NCBI RefSeq assembly: GCF_002305875.1
Contig: NZ_CP022098.1
Span: forward strand, 4,650,001 to 4,714,000
DNA: 64,000 bases
Direction: 5' to 3'
DNA from: Cystobacter fuscus
GTDB taxonomy: Bacteria > Myxococcota > Myxococcia > Myxococcales > Myxococcaceae
In this document: piece after piece, positions 8,472 through 20,242 of the stretch
Layout: every line of letters begins with the position of its first letter
Numbering within the stretch: the stretch's first letter is position 1
Notes under the pieces: generated by a model
Told to the model about the DNA's origin: nothing
The model's database searches: none
What the model saw: the letters and a program-made list of their open reading frames with translations, nothing else
Position numbers and translations under genes: made by a program

Positions 8472-9311
8472 TCAGTCGAGGATGGTCTTCAGCTTCGCCA
8501 GGGATTCGGCGGGGAGGCGGTGGCCGACGAGCGACAGCCCACGTCGGGACAGAGGCCGGTAGACCGCGGCCGCGTCCGGAGGGAGCGCCGAGAGGTGTGC
8601 CGCCACCACCTCCGCGTCTCCCCGGGCGATGGGGCCCGTGTAGCCCGCCGAGAGCCCCCGTGCCTCCACCCCGCGCAGCGCCGAGCGCGTGAGGGGCAAC
8701 AGCGCCGCGAGCGCTTCCTCCTCGGAAATGCCCGCCACGCGCAGGGCCTCCACGGCCGCGGACAGGGCCGCCACCACGCCCCCGGCGCTCAGCACCGCCC
8801 CGGCATGGTAGGCGGCCCGCTGTCGCTCCTTCACCCGGAGCACATGCAGTCCCACGTCCTTCGCCATCCGCTCCAACACCTCGCCCAGCCAGCGCGAGCG
8901 GGTGCTCAGGGCCACCGAGTTGCCCGCCAGCGAGTCTCGCGCGTCCGACACCGCGACGAGCGGGTGGAAGGAGCCCAGCACCCGTCCCCGGGGCGCACCG
9001 AGCGCCTCCAGCGACAGGGCACCCGCGCAGTGCACCAGGGCCGCGCCCCGCGCGAGCCGGGGCTTCCACTCCTCGGCCACCGGCGACACCGCCTTGTCCG
9101 GCACGCACAACAGGCACACGCGCGCACTCGCGATGTCCTTCTCCGTCGCGAGCCCGAGCCCCCAGTCCCGCACGCGGCGCCGCGCCTCCTCGGAGCGTAC
9201 CCACACTCGCACCGGCCAGCGCCTGGCCGCGAGTGACAGCGCGAGCGCGCCGCCCACCCGGCCCGCGCCCACCACCACCACCCTCGGGCGATTAGGACGC
9301 GCGGCGCTCAC
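8472..9311 (-). CDS. Rossmann-like/DUF2520 oxidoreductase-like protein
   Basis: The 279-residue product starts with a nucleotide-binding fold (RVVVVGAGRVGGALALSLA, residues about 10-28) similar to the NADP-binding domain of pyrroline-5-carboxylate and pantoate reductases. It continues into a helical C-terminal domain with AAYHAGAVLSAGGVVAALS, the signature region of DUF2520. Family members are annotated as putative dehydrogenases with unknown substrate. The start is GTG at 9311, four bases past the stop codon of the Clp-like gene, so the two are probably cotranscribed. Confidence 0.88.
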   Translation of the reverse strand: MSAARPNRPRVVVVGAGRVGGALALSLAARRWPVRVWVRSEEARRRVRDWGLGLATEKDIASARVCLLCVPDKAVSPVAEEWKPRLARGAALVHCAGALSLEALGAPRGRVLGSFHPLVAVSDARDSLAGNSVALSTRSRWLGEVLERMAKDVGLHVLRVKERQRAAYHAGAVLSAGGVVAALSAAVEALRVAGISEEEALAALLPLTRSALRGVEARGLSAGYTGPIARGDAEVVAAHLSALPPDAAAVYRPLSRRGLSLVGHRLPAESLAKLKTILD

Positions 9312-9315
9312 GGGC

Positions 9316-11943
9316 TCAACGCTCCTCGCGCTGGAACTGCAACTCCCCGGCCTGCACGCTCACCCGCACCCGATCGCCGGTCATGAACTCGCCCGCGAGG
9401 ATGCGCTCGGCCAGGGGGGCCTCCACCAGCCGCTGCACCACCTGGCGCATCGGCCGGGCGCCCAGCTTCGGATCGAACCCGCCCGACTTCATGAGCAGCT
9501 CCACCACGTCCGGCCCCGCCACGTACTCGATGCTCTTCTCCGTGGCGAGCCGCTTGCGGCTCTCGTCCAGCAGCAGGGTGGCGATGCGCGCCACGTCCGC
9601 CTCGCCCAGGGGGCGGAAGGGCAGCCGCTCGTCGATGCGGTTCCACAACTCCGGCGGCATCGCCTGGCGCGCGGCGTTGCTCGCCGCCTCCATGTCGCCC
9701 GCGGGCGTGGCGTTCTTGGCCAGCGGATTGCCGAAGCCGAGCAGCCGGCTCTTGCTGTGGAAGGCCTCCGCGCCCAGGTTCGTCGTGAGGACGATGACGG
9801 TATTGGAGAAGTCGATGTGCCTTCCCTTGCCATCCGTCAGCCGGCCCTCCTCCAGCACCTGGAGCAGCAAGAGCTGCACCTCGCGGTGGGCCTTCTCGAT
9901 CTCGTCCAGCACCACCACGCACGAGGGGCGGCGGCGCACGGGCTCCGTGAGCTGCCCGCCGTCCCCATAGCCCACGTAGCCCGCGGGCGAGCCGATGAGG
10001 CGCGACACGCCGTGGCTCTCGGACATCTCGCTCATGTCCAGGCGCACCAGCAGATCCTTGCTGCCGAAGAGCACCTCGGCCAGCGCGCGCGCCATCTCCG
10101 TCTTGCCCACGCCCGTGGGGCCGAGGAAGAGGAAGGAGCCCATGGGCCGGCGCGAGGCGAAGCCCGCGTAGTTGCGGCGGATGACGCGCGAGATGCGGGA
10201 GATGGCGTCCTCGTGGCCGATGACGCGCTCGCCCAGGTCCGCCTCCAGCCGCAACAGCCGCGCCGAGTCCGTCATCAGCAGGCGCTCCTCGGGGATGCCC
10301 GCGATCTTCGCCACCACGCGCGCCACGTCCCCCGCCTCCACCAGCTCCTTGCCCTCGCGCTTGCACCGCGAGCCGGCCAGGTCCACCACGGAGATGGCCT
10401 TGTCCGGCATGAACCTGTCCGTCACGTAGCGCGACGCCAGCGACGCGGCGGCCACCAGCGCCTCGGGCTCGTAGCGCAGGCCATGGTGGTCCTCGTAGCG
10501 GCCGATGATGCCCTGGAGGATCTCCACCGTCTCCGGCACCGACGGCTCGTGCACCACCACGGGGGTGAAGCGCCGCTCGAGCGCCGGATCCTGCGAGATG
10601 AACTTGCGGTACTCGTCGTGGGTGGTGGCGCCGATGCAGGGAAACTCCCCGCGCGCCATGGCCGTCTTCAGCTCGTTGGCGGCGTCCTGGGGACCCTCGC
10701 CCGTGGAGCCCGCGCCCACCAGCGTGTGGATTTCATCGATGAACACCACCACGCGACCGTCCGCCCGCCGCACCTCCTCCTTGAGGGCGTTGAGCTTCTC
10801 GGAGAAGGCGCCGCGCAGCTGGGTGCCCGCCACCAGCGTGGCCATGTCCAGCTCGATGAGGATCTTCTCCGCGAGGCTCCCGCGCAGCTCCAGCAGGCGC
10901 TGGGCCACGCCCTCCACCACCGCCGTCTTGCCCACGCCCGCCTCGCCCAGCAGGCACGGGTTGTTGGTGCGCCGCTTGCCGAGCACGTCGATGACTTCGT
11001 CGATCTCCTTGGCGCGGCCCACCACCGGATCCAACTTCCCCTCCTGGGCGAGCCGGCTCAGGTTGCGGCCCTGCGAGGTGAGCACCGGGAAGCGCTTCTC
11101 GTCGAGCACCAGGGGCGCGGCGGAGCGAGCCGGCGCCGCCGGACGGGACGCGGGCGGAGGGGTGGGCGAGGGGCGGGGGGTCGCCGGAGGGGTGGCCGGA
11201 GCGGCCACGGGGGCGGACGTCGTCGAGGGCGTGGCCGTCGGGGGAGCCGCCGTCGCGGGCGGGGGCGTCACGGGGGCGGGCGCCGCCGGAGGGGCAACGG
11301 GCGCGGGCGTGCGCGAGGGCGCGCGGGCCGCGGGCGGCGAGGGGGGCGCCACGTCCTCGTGCACCTCGTCGATGAGATCGCGCGGGGAGAGGGCGGGCCG
11401 AGAGGGCGCGCGCAGGGCGGGCAGGGGGCGCGACACGCTCGGGGCGAGGATGGAGGCGGGCGGGGCCGAGGGGGGCGAGCCTGGAGGCCGGGAGGGCCGG
11501 GGCATGGTCAGCGGCGTGTTCGCCCGGCCCGGCTGGTAGCGTCGGGGCGTGCTCCCGCTGACGCAGTAGGAGAGCGCCGTGTTGGCCAGGTTCATCAACG
11601 GCGAGCACGTCTTGGCCAGCAGATCCCTCGCGGTGCAGGGCACGCGCGTGAACGCCACCAGCAGGTGCAGGCAGTCCGCCTCGCGCGAGCCGATGCTCTG
11701 GGCGATCTCCCGCGCCCGCATGCACAGGGTGCGCACCAGACCGTCCTGCTCCGCGTCGTGCGCCGTCAGTTGCTCCAGGAGGTTGTCCTCGTTGACCCCT
11801 TTTTCCCGAAGGAGCAACTGGGCCCGGTTCTCCACCGTGAAGAGAGCCAGCAGCACGTGCGCCGAGGTGAGCTTGTGCTCAACGCTCTGGGCGATGTCCG
11901 AGGCTTCGTGGAGTACCTGAGCGAAATCCGAGCTGTCGACCAT
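9316..11943 (-). CDS. ClpA/ClpC-like AAA+ chaperone with long Pro/Ala linker
   Basis: The 875-residue product has a Clp N-terminal repeat domain (residues 1-140), a very Pro/Ala-rich stretch (about 145-275), a first AAA+ module (Walker A GEAGVGKT 333-340, Walker B FIDEIH 401-406, arginine finger LERRF 455-459) and a second (Walker A GPTGVGKT 608-615, VVLDEIEKAH 677-686) followed by a Clp small domain. The M-domain is short, as in ClpA rather than ClpB. All nucleotide-binding residues are intact, so ATP-driven protein unfolding is expected. No clpP or clpS gene is near. The roughly 130-residue linker between N-domain and first ATPase is much longer than in ClpA. Confidence 0.93.
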   Translation of the reverse strand: MVDSSDFAQVLHEASDIAQSVEHKLTSAHVLLALFTVENRAQLLLREKGVNEDNLLEQLTAHDAEQDGLVRTLCMRAREIAQSIGSREADCLHLLVAFTRVPCTARDLLAKTCSPLMNLANTALSYCVSGSTPRRYQPGRANTPLTMPRPSRPPGSPPSAPPASILAPSVSRPLPALRAPSRPALSPRDLIDEVHEDVAPPSPPAARAPSRTPAPVAPPAAPAPVTPPPATAAPPTATPSTTSAPVAAPATPPATPRPSPTPPPASRPAAPARSAAPLVLDEKRFPVLTSQGRNLSRLAQEGKLDPVVGRAKEIDEVIDVLGKRRTNNPCLLGEAGVGKTAVVEGVAQRLLELRGSLAEKILIELDMATLVAGTQLRGAFSEKLNALKEEVRRADGRVVVFIDEIHTLVGAGSTGEGPQDAANELKTAMARGEFPCIGATTHDEYRKFISQDPALERRFTPVVVHEPSVPETVEILQGIIGRYEDHHGLRYEPEALVAAASLASRYVTDRFMPDKAISVVDLAGSRCKREGKELVEAGDVARVVAKIAGIPEERLLMTDSARLLRLEADLGERVIGHEDAISRISRVIRRNYAGFASRRPMGSFLFLGPTGVGKTEMARALAEVLFGSKDLLVRLDMSEMSESHGVSRLIGSPAGYVGYGDGGQLTEPVRRRPSCVVVLDEIEKAHREVQLLLLQVLEEGRLTDGKGRHIDFSNTVIVLTTNLGAEAFHSKSRLLGFGNPLAKNATPAGDMEAASNAARQAMPPELWNRIDERLPFRPLGEADVARIATLLLDESRKRLATEKSIEYVAGPDVVELLMKSGGFDPKLGARPMRQVVQRLVEAPLAERILAGEFMTGDRVRVSVQAGELQFQREER

Positions 11944-12165
11944 TCAGACTCCAGAAGGCGAGCAGGCGAGCACATACACCCTTCGGATCCTCGCGGCAAA
12001 ATTTCCGTAACAGGCCGCTACACCTTGACTCCGCCCTGGGTGAAGATGTCCGGGAAGGGGTGGGCCGCCAGCCTGTTGGGGGTGACAGGGGTCAGGCGCA
12101 TTTGCAATGAAGTGCGTCCTCTCGCGTACATTCTCGCGCGGCTCCTGATCGCCTTCTCCTTGACT

Positions 12166-12882
12166 ATGATCTCACTTGCTCAACCTGCCCGGGTACTTCT
12201 CGATCCGCTCGACGCGACGCGCGCCGCGGTCGAGGCCCATCGCTGGGTGTGGCCCCTGCTTCTGCTCGTGCTGTGTGTGTCCGCCTCGGGCACGGCGTTC
12301 TCCCTGCGCTGGGACGCGAGGGCCTCGGTGGTGCAGCGGTTGCAGATGTCGGGCCAGCTCGAGCGGATGACGGAGAGCGAGCTGTCCGAGGAGATCCAGA
12401 GCGCCCCCCGCAAGGCGCTGATCGTGGGCCTCCTCAAGGGGGTGCTCCTCATGCCGCTGCAGACGCTGGTGCTGGCGGCGCTGCTGTGGGTGTGCGCGTG
12501 GCTGTTCGATCGGAGCGCGCCCTTTGGCCGGTTGCTGTCGGCGGCGGCGCTGGCGATGCTGCCCATCGCGCTCTACCACCTGGTCTTCACGGTCTGCGCG
12601 TTCGCCCAGCCCGCCCTGTCCGAGGCGCGTGTGCAGGATCTGGTGCCCTCGAGCCTGGCCGCGCTGGGGGGCCTGTCGCCCAAGATGGAGCGGGTGCTGC
12701 GCGGGGTGGACTTCTTCAACCTGTGGAGCGTGGTGCTGCTCGGGCTGGGCTTCTCCGCGGCCACGGGCATGAGCCGGACCCGGGCGGTGGCGCTCGGGTG
12801 CGTCCTCTATGTGATGTTCATCGGCGTGGTCTTCGTGGGCCTGCCCGGCATCGCGGCGGCCAAGGCGGGAGGTGCGGCATGA
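12166..12882 (+). CDS. YIP1-family multispanning membrane protein
   Basis: From the ATG at 12166 the product has 238 residues with about five hydrophobic segments (near 28-45, 85-110, 125-145, 180-200 and 210-232). The N-terminus SLAQPARVLLDPLDATRA is typical of bacterial YIP1-family proteins. An in-frame ATG at 12046 would add 40 residues; I prefer 12166 because the family motif begins there, although its ribosome-binding site is poor. The stop overlaps the TolC-like start (ATGA), which places it first in the export operon. Its role is unknown. Confidence 0.75.
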   Translation: MISLAQPARVLLDPLDATRAAVEAHRWVWPLLLLVLCVSASGTAFSLRWDARASVVQRLQMSGQLERMTESELSEEIQSAPRKALIVGLLKGVLLMPLQTLVLAALLWVCAWLFDRSAPFGRLLSAAALAMLPIALYHLVFTVCAFAQPALSEARVQDLVPSSLAALGGLSPKMERVLRGVDFFNLWSVVLLGLGFSAATGMSRTRAVALGCVLYVMFIGVVFVGLPGIAAAKAGGAA

Positions 12883-14207
12883 ACGCGGTCCTGCTCGCCG
12901 CGGTGCTCGCCGCCGCCCCCACGCCCATCCAGCTCGAGGAGGCGCGGGTCCGTAGCCGACAGAACACCCAGTCGCTCTCGGCCCTGCTCCAGGTGGCCTC
13001 CTCCGAACAGGATGTGCGCATCGCGCGCTCCTCGCTGCTGCCCCAGGTGGGCTTCCAGGTGGGGACCACCGGCGTGTACTCGGGCCCCTCGCGCGACTAC
13101 AACGTCGTGCCCTCGCCGGACGGGGGCTACGTGAACACCCCGGTGGATGTGCCGGCGGCGACCTTCGCGACTTTCGGCGCGAGCGTGTCCATCCGCCAGG
13201 TCATCTATGACCGGTCCATCTGGGCGCGGCTGGAGCAGAGCGGCGCCCAGCTCGAGTCGCAGCGGGGCCAGGCCCTGGAGGATCGCGACGCCAGCGAGCA
13301 GGAGGGCATCCAGCGCTTCTTCCTGCTCTACCGCACCCAGGCCACCATCCAGGTGCTCCAGGCCAACGTGAAGCGCAGCGAGGAGCAGCTCGAGCGCGCC
13401 CGGGCGCTGTTCGTGGCGGGCCGGGTGGGCAAGGCCGAGGAGTTGTCCGCGCAGGTGAACCTGGGCAATGACCGCATCGCCGTGGTGGCGCGGCAGTCCG
13501 AGCTCGTGGGCAACCAGGTGCAGCTCGCCACGTGGCTGGCGCTGCCGGGCGCCGAGGAGGTGACGGCGGTGGAGCCGGAGCTGCTGCGTCGCGCGCCCGA
13601 GCCCGTCCTGTCCCTGTCGCAAGCGCTCGAGGAGGCGCGGACCCGCCGGCCGCTGTTGGTGGCGCTGCGCGAGCGGCTGCGCGCCGCGGAGTTGCAGGAG
13701 CGCATCGCCCACTCGGGTTTCCTGCCGCGGCTGTCCCTCTCCGTGGATTTGGAGCGCGGGGGTCCTGACGCGGACATCGTCTTCCTCCAGCCTCGGCTGC
13801 AGAACTCGGTGCGCGGGGGCCTCTCGCTGTCGTGGGATCTCTTCAATGGCTGGGCCACGACGGCCCAGGAGAGCCAGGCCCGGACCCAGAGCCGGGTGGC
13901 CGAGCTGAACCTGCGGCAGGCGGAGCGGGATCTGGAAGGGCAGGTGCGTCAGGCGCATGCGACGCTGGAGGCGCAGATCATCGCCACCGAGCTGGCCGAG
14001 GCCAACCGCAAGGCGGCCGCCGACGCCCTGGCGCTCGCCAGCGAGCGCTTCAACGCGGGCGTCAGCTCGACGCTCGAGGTGCGCGACGCCCAGCTCAAGC
14101 TCACGCAGGCGGAGCTGACCCTGCTCGAGAACAGGATTGATGTGGAGGTCGCCCGTTTCGCGCTGATGCGCGCCATGGGAACGCTGAATCCGGGAGAAGC
14201 GAAATGA
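12879..14207 (+). CDS. TolC-family outer membrane efflux protein
   Basis: The 442-residue product has a short signal peptide followed by two repeats of long coiled-coil helices and strands, the TolC/OEP duplication. Recognisable stretches include IQLEEARVRSRQNTQ (opening), LSLSWDLFNGW (second strand pair) and ALASERFNAGVSSTLEVRDA (classic C-terminal OEP motif). It forms the outer-membrane channel of a tripartite exporter with the adaptor, ATPase and permeases encoded next, joined to both neighbours by 4-bp overlaps. Confidence 0.93.
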   Translation: MNAVLLAAVLAAAPTPIQLEEARVRSRQNTQSLSALLQVASSEQDVRIARSSLLPQVGFQVGTTGVYSGPSRDYNVVPSPDGGYVNTPVDVPAATFATFGASVSIRQVIYDRSIWARLEQSGAQLESQRGQALEDRDASEQEGIQRFFLLYRTQATIQVLQANVKRSEEQLERARALFVAGRVGKAEELSAQVNLGNDRIAVVARQSELVGNQVQLATWLALPGAEEVTAVEPELLRRAPEPVLSLSQALEEARTRRPLLVALRERLRAAELQERIAHSGFLPRLSLSVDLERGGPDADIVFLQPRLQNSVRGGLSLSWDLFNGWATTAQESQARTQSRVAELNLRQAERDLEGQVRQAHATLEAQIIATELAEANRKAAADALALASERFNAGVSSTLEVRDAQLKLTQAELTLLENRIDVEVARFALMRAMGTLNPGEAK

Positions 14208-15453
14208 AGTGGTGGAAGGCGATCATCGCGGGCGGTTTGTTCCTCGGGGCGGCGGCCATCACCGTGGGAGGGCTGAAGGACAGGCCTCCTCCCTCGGTGG
14301 AGGCCCAGTTGACGAAGGCCCGCAAGGGCGGAATCACCCGCACCATCACCGGCGCCGGCAAGGTCCAGGCGGCGACCACGGTGAAGATCTCCTCCAACCT
14401 CTCCGGAGACCTGGTGGAGCTGAAGGTGCGGGAGGGCGAGCGGGTGAGCAAGGGCCAGGTGCTCGGCCGCATCGATCCGCGCCGGTACGCGGCCGGGGCG
14501 AAGCAGGCCCAGGCGGCGCAGTCCGCGGCGCGCTCGGACGCGCAGGTCGTCCAGGTGGAGGTGGATCGCACCAACGCGGAGCTCGCGCGCGTGGAGGCGC
14601 TGGCGAACAAGCAGCTCGCCTCGGCGGCCGAGCTGGAAGTGGCCAAGTCCACGCGGGACGCGGCCGTGGTGCGGCTGGCGGCGGCGCAGCAGCGCCTGTC
14701 CCAGGCGTCCGCCGTGTACGAGGAGCAGAGCAACAACCTCGCCCAGACGACGCTCCTGTCGCCCATCGACGGCAACGTCATCGAGCTGTCGCGCGAGGTG
14801 GGTGAGCGCGTGCGCGGCTCGGACCTGTCCGAGGACGTGGTGATGACCATCGCCGCGCTCAACGTGATGGAGGTGAAGTTCGAGGTGGGCGAGCACGAGG
14901 TGGTGCACCTCAAGCCCGGCCAGCCGGCGGAGATCACCGTGGACGCGCTCGAGGGCGAGTCCTACGAGGGCGCGGTGGTGGACATCGCCCAGAAGGCGCT
15001 CATCAAGAACCCGGGTACCGAGTCGGAGGTGACGAGCTTCCCGGTGACGGTGGCGCTGAGCACGCGGCCGCCCCGGGTGTTGCCGGGCATGAGCGCCGAG
15101 GTGCGCATCTCCGCCGAGGTGCACAACGACACGGTGCTCGTGCCCATCCAGGCGGTGACGGTGCGGCCGGAGAAGAGCCTGCCGGACTACAAGCCGCCGG
15201 TGGAGGGTGGCCTGACGGCGCCCCACCGCGCGGAGTCGCTCGCCAAGGTGGTCTTCGTGGTGGACTCGGACAACAAGGCGCAGGCGCGCCGGGTGCGCAC
15301 GGGCATCGCCTCCGACACGGATCTGGAGATCCTCGAGGGCATCCAGGAGGGGGAGCGCGTGGTGGAGGGCCCCTACCGCACGCTGTCCAAGGATCTCAAG
15401 TCGGGAGACCTGGTGAACGAGCCGATGCTGGGTGGGCCGGGTGGTGGCAAGTC

Positions 15454-15457
<4 letters not shown>
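14204..15457 (+). CDS. MacA-like periplasmic adaptor (HlyD/RND membrane-fusion family)
   Basis: The 417-residue product has an N-terminal membrane anchor (residues 5-25), a split lipoyl domain ([21 protein letters not shown] and [20 protein letters not shown]), a helical hairpin with periodic Ala/Gln between them (about 95-185), and beta-barrel and membrane-proximal domains to the end. The order is that of MacA. It bridges the MacB-type transporter to the TolC-like channel. Starts by ATGA overlap with the upstream gene. Confidence 0.92.
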
Positions 15458-16208
<751 letters not shown>

Positions 16209-16212
<4 letters not shown>

Positions 16213-17441
16213 GCCGGGCGGTGAGGGTGGACCTGTTCGAGGGGGCGCGCATCGCGTTCTTCTCGCTGAGCGCCAACCGGATGCGCACGGTGCTCACCAC
16301 GGTGGGCATCGGCATCGGCGTGGCCACGCTGCTCGCCATCGTCGGCATCATCCAGGGGCTCAACAGCTCCTTCGACAAGCAGCTGGCCAGCATGGGCACC
16401 AACTCCCTCTACGTCTCCAAGTTCCCCTGGGTGATGACGGGGGACTGGTGGATGTACCGCAACCGCAAGAACTTCACCCTGCCGCAGTTGGAGCAGATCC
16501 GCGCGCAGTCCAGCTACATCTCCGGCATGTCGCCCGTGGTGAACCGCGTGGGCGACGTGGCCTTCAATGGCGAGCAGGTGTCCACCGTGGAGATCACCGG
16601 CGCCACGCACGAGTACCTGTCCGTCGCCGCCTATCAGCTCCAGTCCGGCCGGCCCCTCACCGAGGCGGATGACGCCGTGACGCGTCCGGTGGTGGTGCTC
16701 GGCTCCAGCGTGGTGGGCACGCTCTTCTCCGGGCTCAATCCCCTGGGCCGCACGGTGCGCATCGATGGCCACCCCTTCCAGGTGGTGGGCACGCTCGCGT
16801 CCAAGGGCAAGATGCTGGGCAATGATCAGGATCTCAAGGTGGTCATGCCCTTCAAGACGTTCTACTCCACCTTCGGCAAGGGCCGGGGCTTCAGCATCGC
16901 CATCTCCATCGAGCGCTCCGAGGACATGAAGAAGGCGGAGGATCAGCTGGTGGGCATCCTGCGGCGCGTGCGCGCCACGCCCCCGGGCGCCCCGGACGAC
17001 TTCTCCATCAACAAGCCGGAGATGATGGCCAAGACGTACGAGCAGCTCACCGGCGCGCTCTTCGGCGTGGCGGTGGGGGTGGGCTTCATCACCCTGCTGG
17101 TGGGCGGCATCGGCATCATGAACATCATGCTCGTGTCGGTGCGCGAGCGGACGCGGGAGATCGGCATCCGCCGGGCGCTCGGGGCACGCAAGCGCACCAT
17201 CGTGTTGCAGTTCCTCATGGAGGCCTCGGCCGTATCCGCGCTCGGGGGGCTGACGGGCACGATCGTGGGCCTGGGCACGGCGAAGATCCTCTCGCTGCTC
17301 ACCCCCCTGGCCGCGGACGTGCAGTGGATCACCGTGGTGGGCGGCGTGGCCTTCGCCGCGCTGGTGGGCCTGCTGTTCGGCATCTGGCCGGCGGCGCGCG
17401 CGGCCAACCTGGATCCCGTGGAAGCGCTCCGCTACGAATGA
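16209..17441 (+). CDS. ABC transporter permease, MacB/FtsX type (first)
   Basis: The 410-residue product has one N-terminal transmembrane helix (about 22-48), a large periplasmic domain of the MacB_PCD type (about 50-270), and three C-terminal helices with the FtsX motif [20 protein letters not shown] and the ending [17 protein letters not shown]. It should pair with the second permease as a heterodimer mechanotransmission transporter. ATGA overlaps link it to the ATPase gene and to the next permease. Confidence 0.93.
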
Positions 17442-18703
17442 GTCTCCCCATGCTCCGACGCTTCCGCGCTTCCTGGCTCGCGGCCACCGACAACCTGCGG
17501 CTCGCCGTGGGCACCTTCCTGGGCAACCCCCTGCGCTCGCTGCTCACGCTGCTGGGCATCGTCATCGGGGTCATGACGGTCATCACCATGATGGCGCTCA
17601 TCGAGGGGCTGCGCCTCAAGGTGAACAAGGATCTGTCCCAGCTGGGCGCCAACACCTTCCAGGTGAGCAAGTGGCCGGTGGGCTTCGGCCGGGTGAACTG
17701 GCGCAAGTACGCCATGCGCAAGAACATGACGCTCGAGGACGTGCGCGCCATCCTGGAGACGTGCCCCTCGGTGCTCCAGGTGTCCGCGTCGGACAGCGAG
17801 GGGGGGCAGAAGCTGTCCACCGCGAACCTGGAGACGCGGCCCTCGGTGGACGTCACCGGCGCCACCCCCGAGTACCTGGAGACGAGCGGCATCAACATCG
17901 CCTCGGGGCGCTTCTTCGGCCCGGTGGACGAGGTGGATGGGCGTCAGGTGGTGGTGTTGGGCATGGACGTGGTGGACGCGCTCTACCCGGGCATGAATCC
18001 CATCGGCCAGCAGCTGCGCATCAAGGGCCGGCCCTTCACCGTGGTGGGTGTCACCCAGCGGCGCGGCAGCTTCCTGGGCATGGTGAGCATGGACAACGAG
18101 GTCTTCATCCCCCTGCGCGTCTACAAGCTGCTCTATGGCGCGGGCGGCTCGCTGCAGCTGTCGGTGCAGGCCACCACGCCGGAGTTGTTGTCCAAGGCCC
18201 AGGAGGAGGTGACCAACCTGATGCGCCGCCGGCGCGAGGTGGCTCCGCTCGAGCCCAACGACTTCGAGGTCCACACCAACGAGTCGATGACCCAGACCTT
18301 CAACAGCCTCTCCCAGGTCATCACCATCGCCAGCTTCGGCGTGTGCCTGTTGTCGCTCGTGGTGGGCGGCATCGGCATCCTCAACATCATGCTGGTGTCG
18401 GTGACGGAGCGGACCAAGGAGATCGGCATCCGCAAGGCGCTGGGCGCGCGCAAGGCGCGCATCCTCGGCCAGTTCGCCACCGAGGCGGTGATGATGGCGC
18501 TCTTGGGCGGCGCCATCGGCGTGGGGCTGGGCTTCGGGCTGGCCTTCCTCGTGCGCTGGGTGCTGGGCTTCAACACCGTGGTGCCCGCCTGGGCCGTCGC
18601 CCTCTCGCTGGGGATGAGCTCCGGCGTGGGGCTCATCTTCGGCATCTACCCCGCGGCCCGCGCCGCGAGGCTGGATCCCGTCGAGGCCATGCGCAGCGAG
18701 TAG
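17438..18703 (+). CDS. ABC transporter permease, MacB/FtsX type (second)
   Basis: The 421-residue product has the same architecture as the preceding permease: N-terminal helix (about 30-58), MacB_PCD domain, then three helices with [20 protein letters not shown] and the ending [17 protein letters not shown]. The two are clear paralogues, with the greatest divergence in the periplasmic domain. It is the last gene of the six-gene chain. A second ATG 12 bases inside is possible, but the overlap with the previous stop favours 17438. Confidence 0.93.
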   Translation: MSLPMLRRFRASWLAATDNLRLAVGTFLGNPLRSLLTLLGIVIGVMTVITMMALIEGLRLKVNKDLSQLGANTFQVSKWPVGFGRVNWRKYAMRKNMTLEDVRAILETCPSVLQVSASDSEGGQKLSTANLETRPSVDVTGATPEYLETSGINIASGRFFGPVDEVDGRQVVVLGMDVVDALYPGMNPIGQQLRIKGRPFTVVGVTQRRGSFLGMVSMDNEVFIPLRVYKLLYGAGGSLQLSVQATTPELLSKAQEEVTNLMRRRREVAPLEPNDFEVHTNESMTQTFNSLSQVITIASFGVCLLSLVVGGIGILNIMLVSVTERTKEIGIRKALGARKARILGQFATEAVMMALLGGAIGVGLGFGLAFLVRWVLGFNTVVPAWAVALSLGMSSGVGLIFGIYPAARAARLDPVEAMRSE

Positions 18704-18713
18704 CACCGGGTCG

Positions 18714-19373
<660 letters not shown>

Positions 19374-19482
19374 GCCGCCGAGTCTAGCGCCCGGGGGGAG
19401 CGCGCGCCGCTCTTCCTGTTCTGTTGGCTCGTGGGCAGACGGGCACTTGAGGGAGCGCCGTCTGGGTTACAGTGAGGATCCG

Positions 19483-19770
19483 ATGCCGGCCTCCGATTCT
19501 TCTCCTCCTGACTCCTCCGAGCCGTCCGCCGCCGGCCGCCCCCGTCTGCTCATCAACGGGGAACTCGTGCGTCCGGAAGATCTGGGCCGGACCCTGCCCG
19601 TGACCGTGCAGCGACGCTTGAGCGTCGAGCTGGACCGCGTCGACCGGACCCCGGAGTACGTGCCCATCATCCGCAAGCGCCGTCCCCTCTGGCTGCTGGG
19701 CCTGATGGGCCTCGGGGCGGTCCTGGGAGTTGTCGCCCTGGGCCTGGCGCTGTGGCTCTGGTGGAAGTGA
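19483..19770 (+). CDS. Small tail-anchored membrane protein of unknown function
   Basis: The 95-residue product has a Ser/Pro-rich N-terminus, a middle part with RPRLLINGELVRPEDLGRTL and PVTVQRRLSVELDRVD, a basic IIRKRR stop signal and a single C-terminal hydrophobic helix (about 72-94) ending in LWLWWK. A tail-anchored topology is likely. The start at 19483 follows GTGAGGATCCG. It converges on the lipoprotein gene at 19778, seven bp away. No family recognised. Confidence 0.7.
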   Translation: MPASDSSPPDSSEPSAAGRPRLLINGELVRPEDLGRTLPVTVQRRLSVELDRVDRTPEYVPIIRKRRPLWLLGLMGLGAVLGVVALGLALWLWWK

Positions 19771-19777
19771 GTCCGCG

Positions 19778-20080
19778 CTAGGGCTCGGCCTCGCAGCCAC
19801 AGCCACAGCGGTCGCTGAAGTAGTTCGGCTTGACGGGGGGCGTGGAGTCCGCCGGATTCGGGCAGACGAACCGGATGCGAGCGCACTGCTCGGGCTCCCG
19901 CGAGACGTAGTACCGGTTCGGATCCTCGTAGTCGCAGCGCCCGTTCATCCCATCCTCGACCGGCCCGTTCTGCGCGTCCTCCTGCGACGCCATGCCGCTC
20001 TGGGCGCACCCCACCGTGCCCACCCCCAGCAACGCCGCTCCCACCGCCAGCCACCCCACCATCCTCGTGCCCATGCTCAT
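19778..20080 (-). CDS. Small Cys-rich lipoprotein
   Basis: The 100-residue product has a lipoprotein signal ending in VGTVGCAQ, so the mature protein is anchored by Cys25. The mature part is hydrophilic and has Cys at spaced positions ending in DRCGCGCEAEP. The start ATG at 20080 has a strong GGAGGGAG ribosome-binding site. No known family. Confidence 0.8.
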   Translation of the reverse strand: MSMGTRMVGWLAVGAALLGVGTVGCAQSGMASQEDAQNGPVEDGMNGRCDYEDPNRYYVSREPEQCARIRFVCPNPADSTPPVKPNYFSDRCGCGCEAEP

Positions 20081-20242
20081 GACTCCCTCCCTGGAGAGGG
20101 GAAGATCGGCCGCCGGGTGGAAATCGGGAAGGGGACGAGCGGGCAGACGAGGCCCGTGCCGGGTGCTCCATCCGTCCAGGAGGGAAGTCGCCAGAGGTGA
20201 ATTTTCCTCCCGGAGGGCTTCGGGGTAGAGGGGACTTCCCCC

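Noticed and set aside
8902-12165. A long plus-strand open frame antisense to the Clp-like gene and joined to the YIP1 gene
   Set aside because: Only its last part, from 12166, matches a protein family. The rest is the shadow of the Clp gene.
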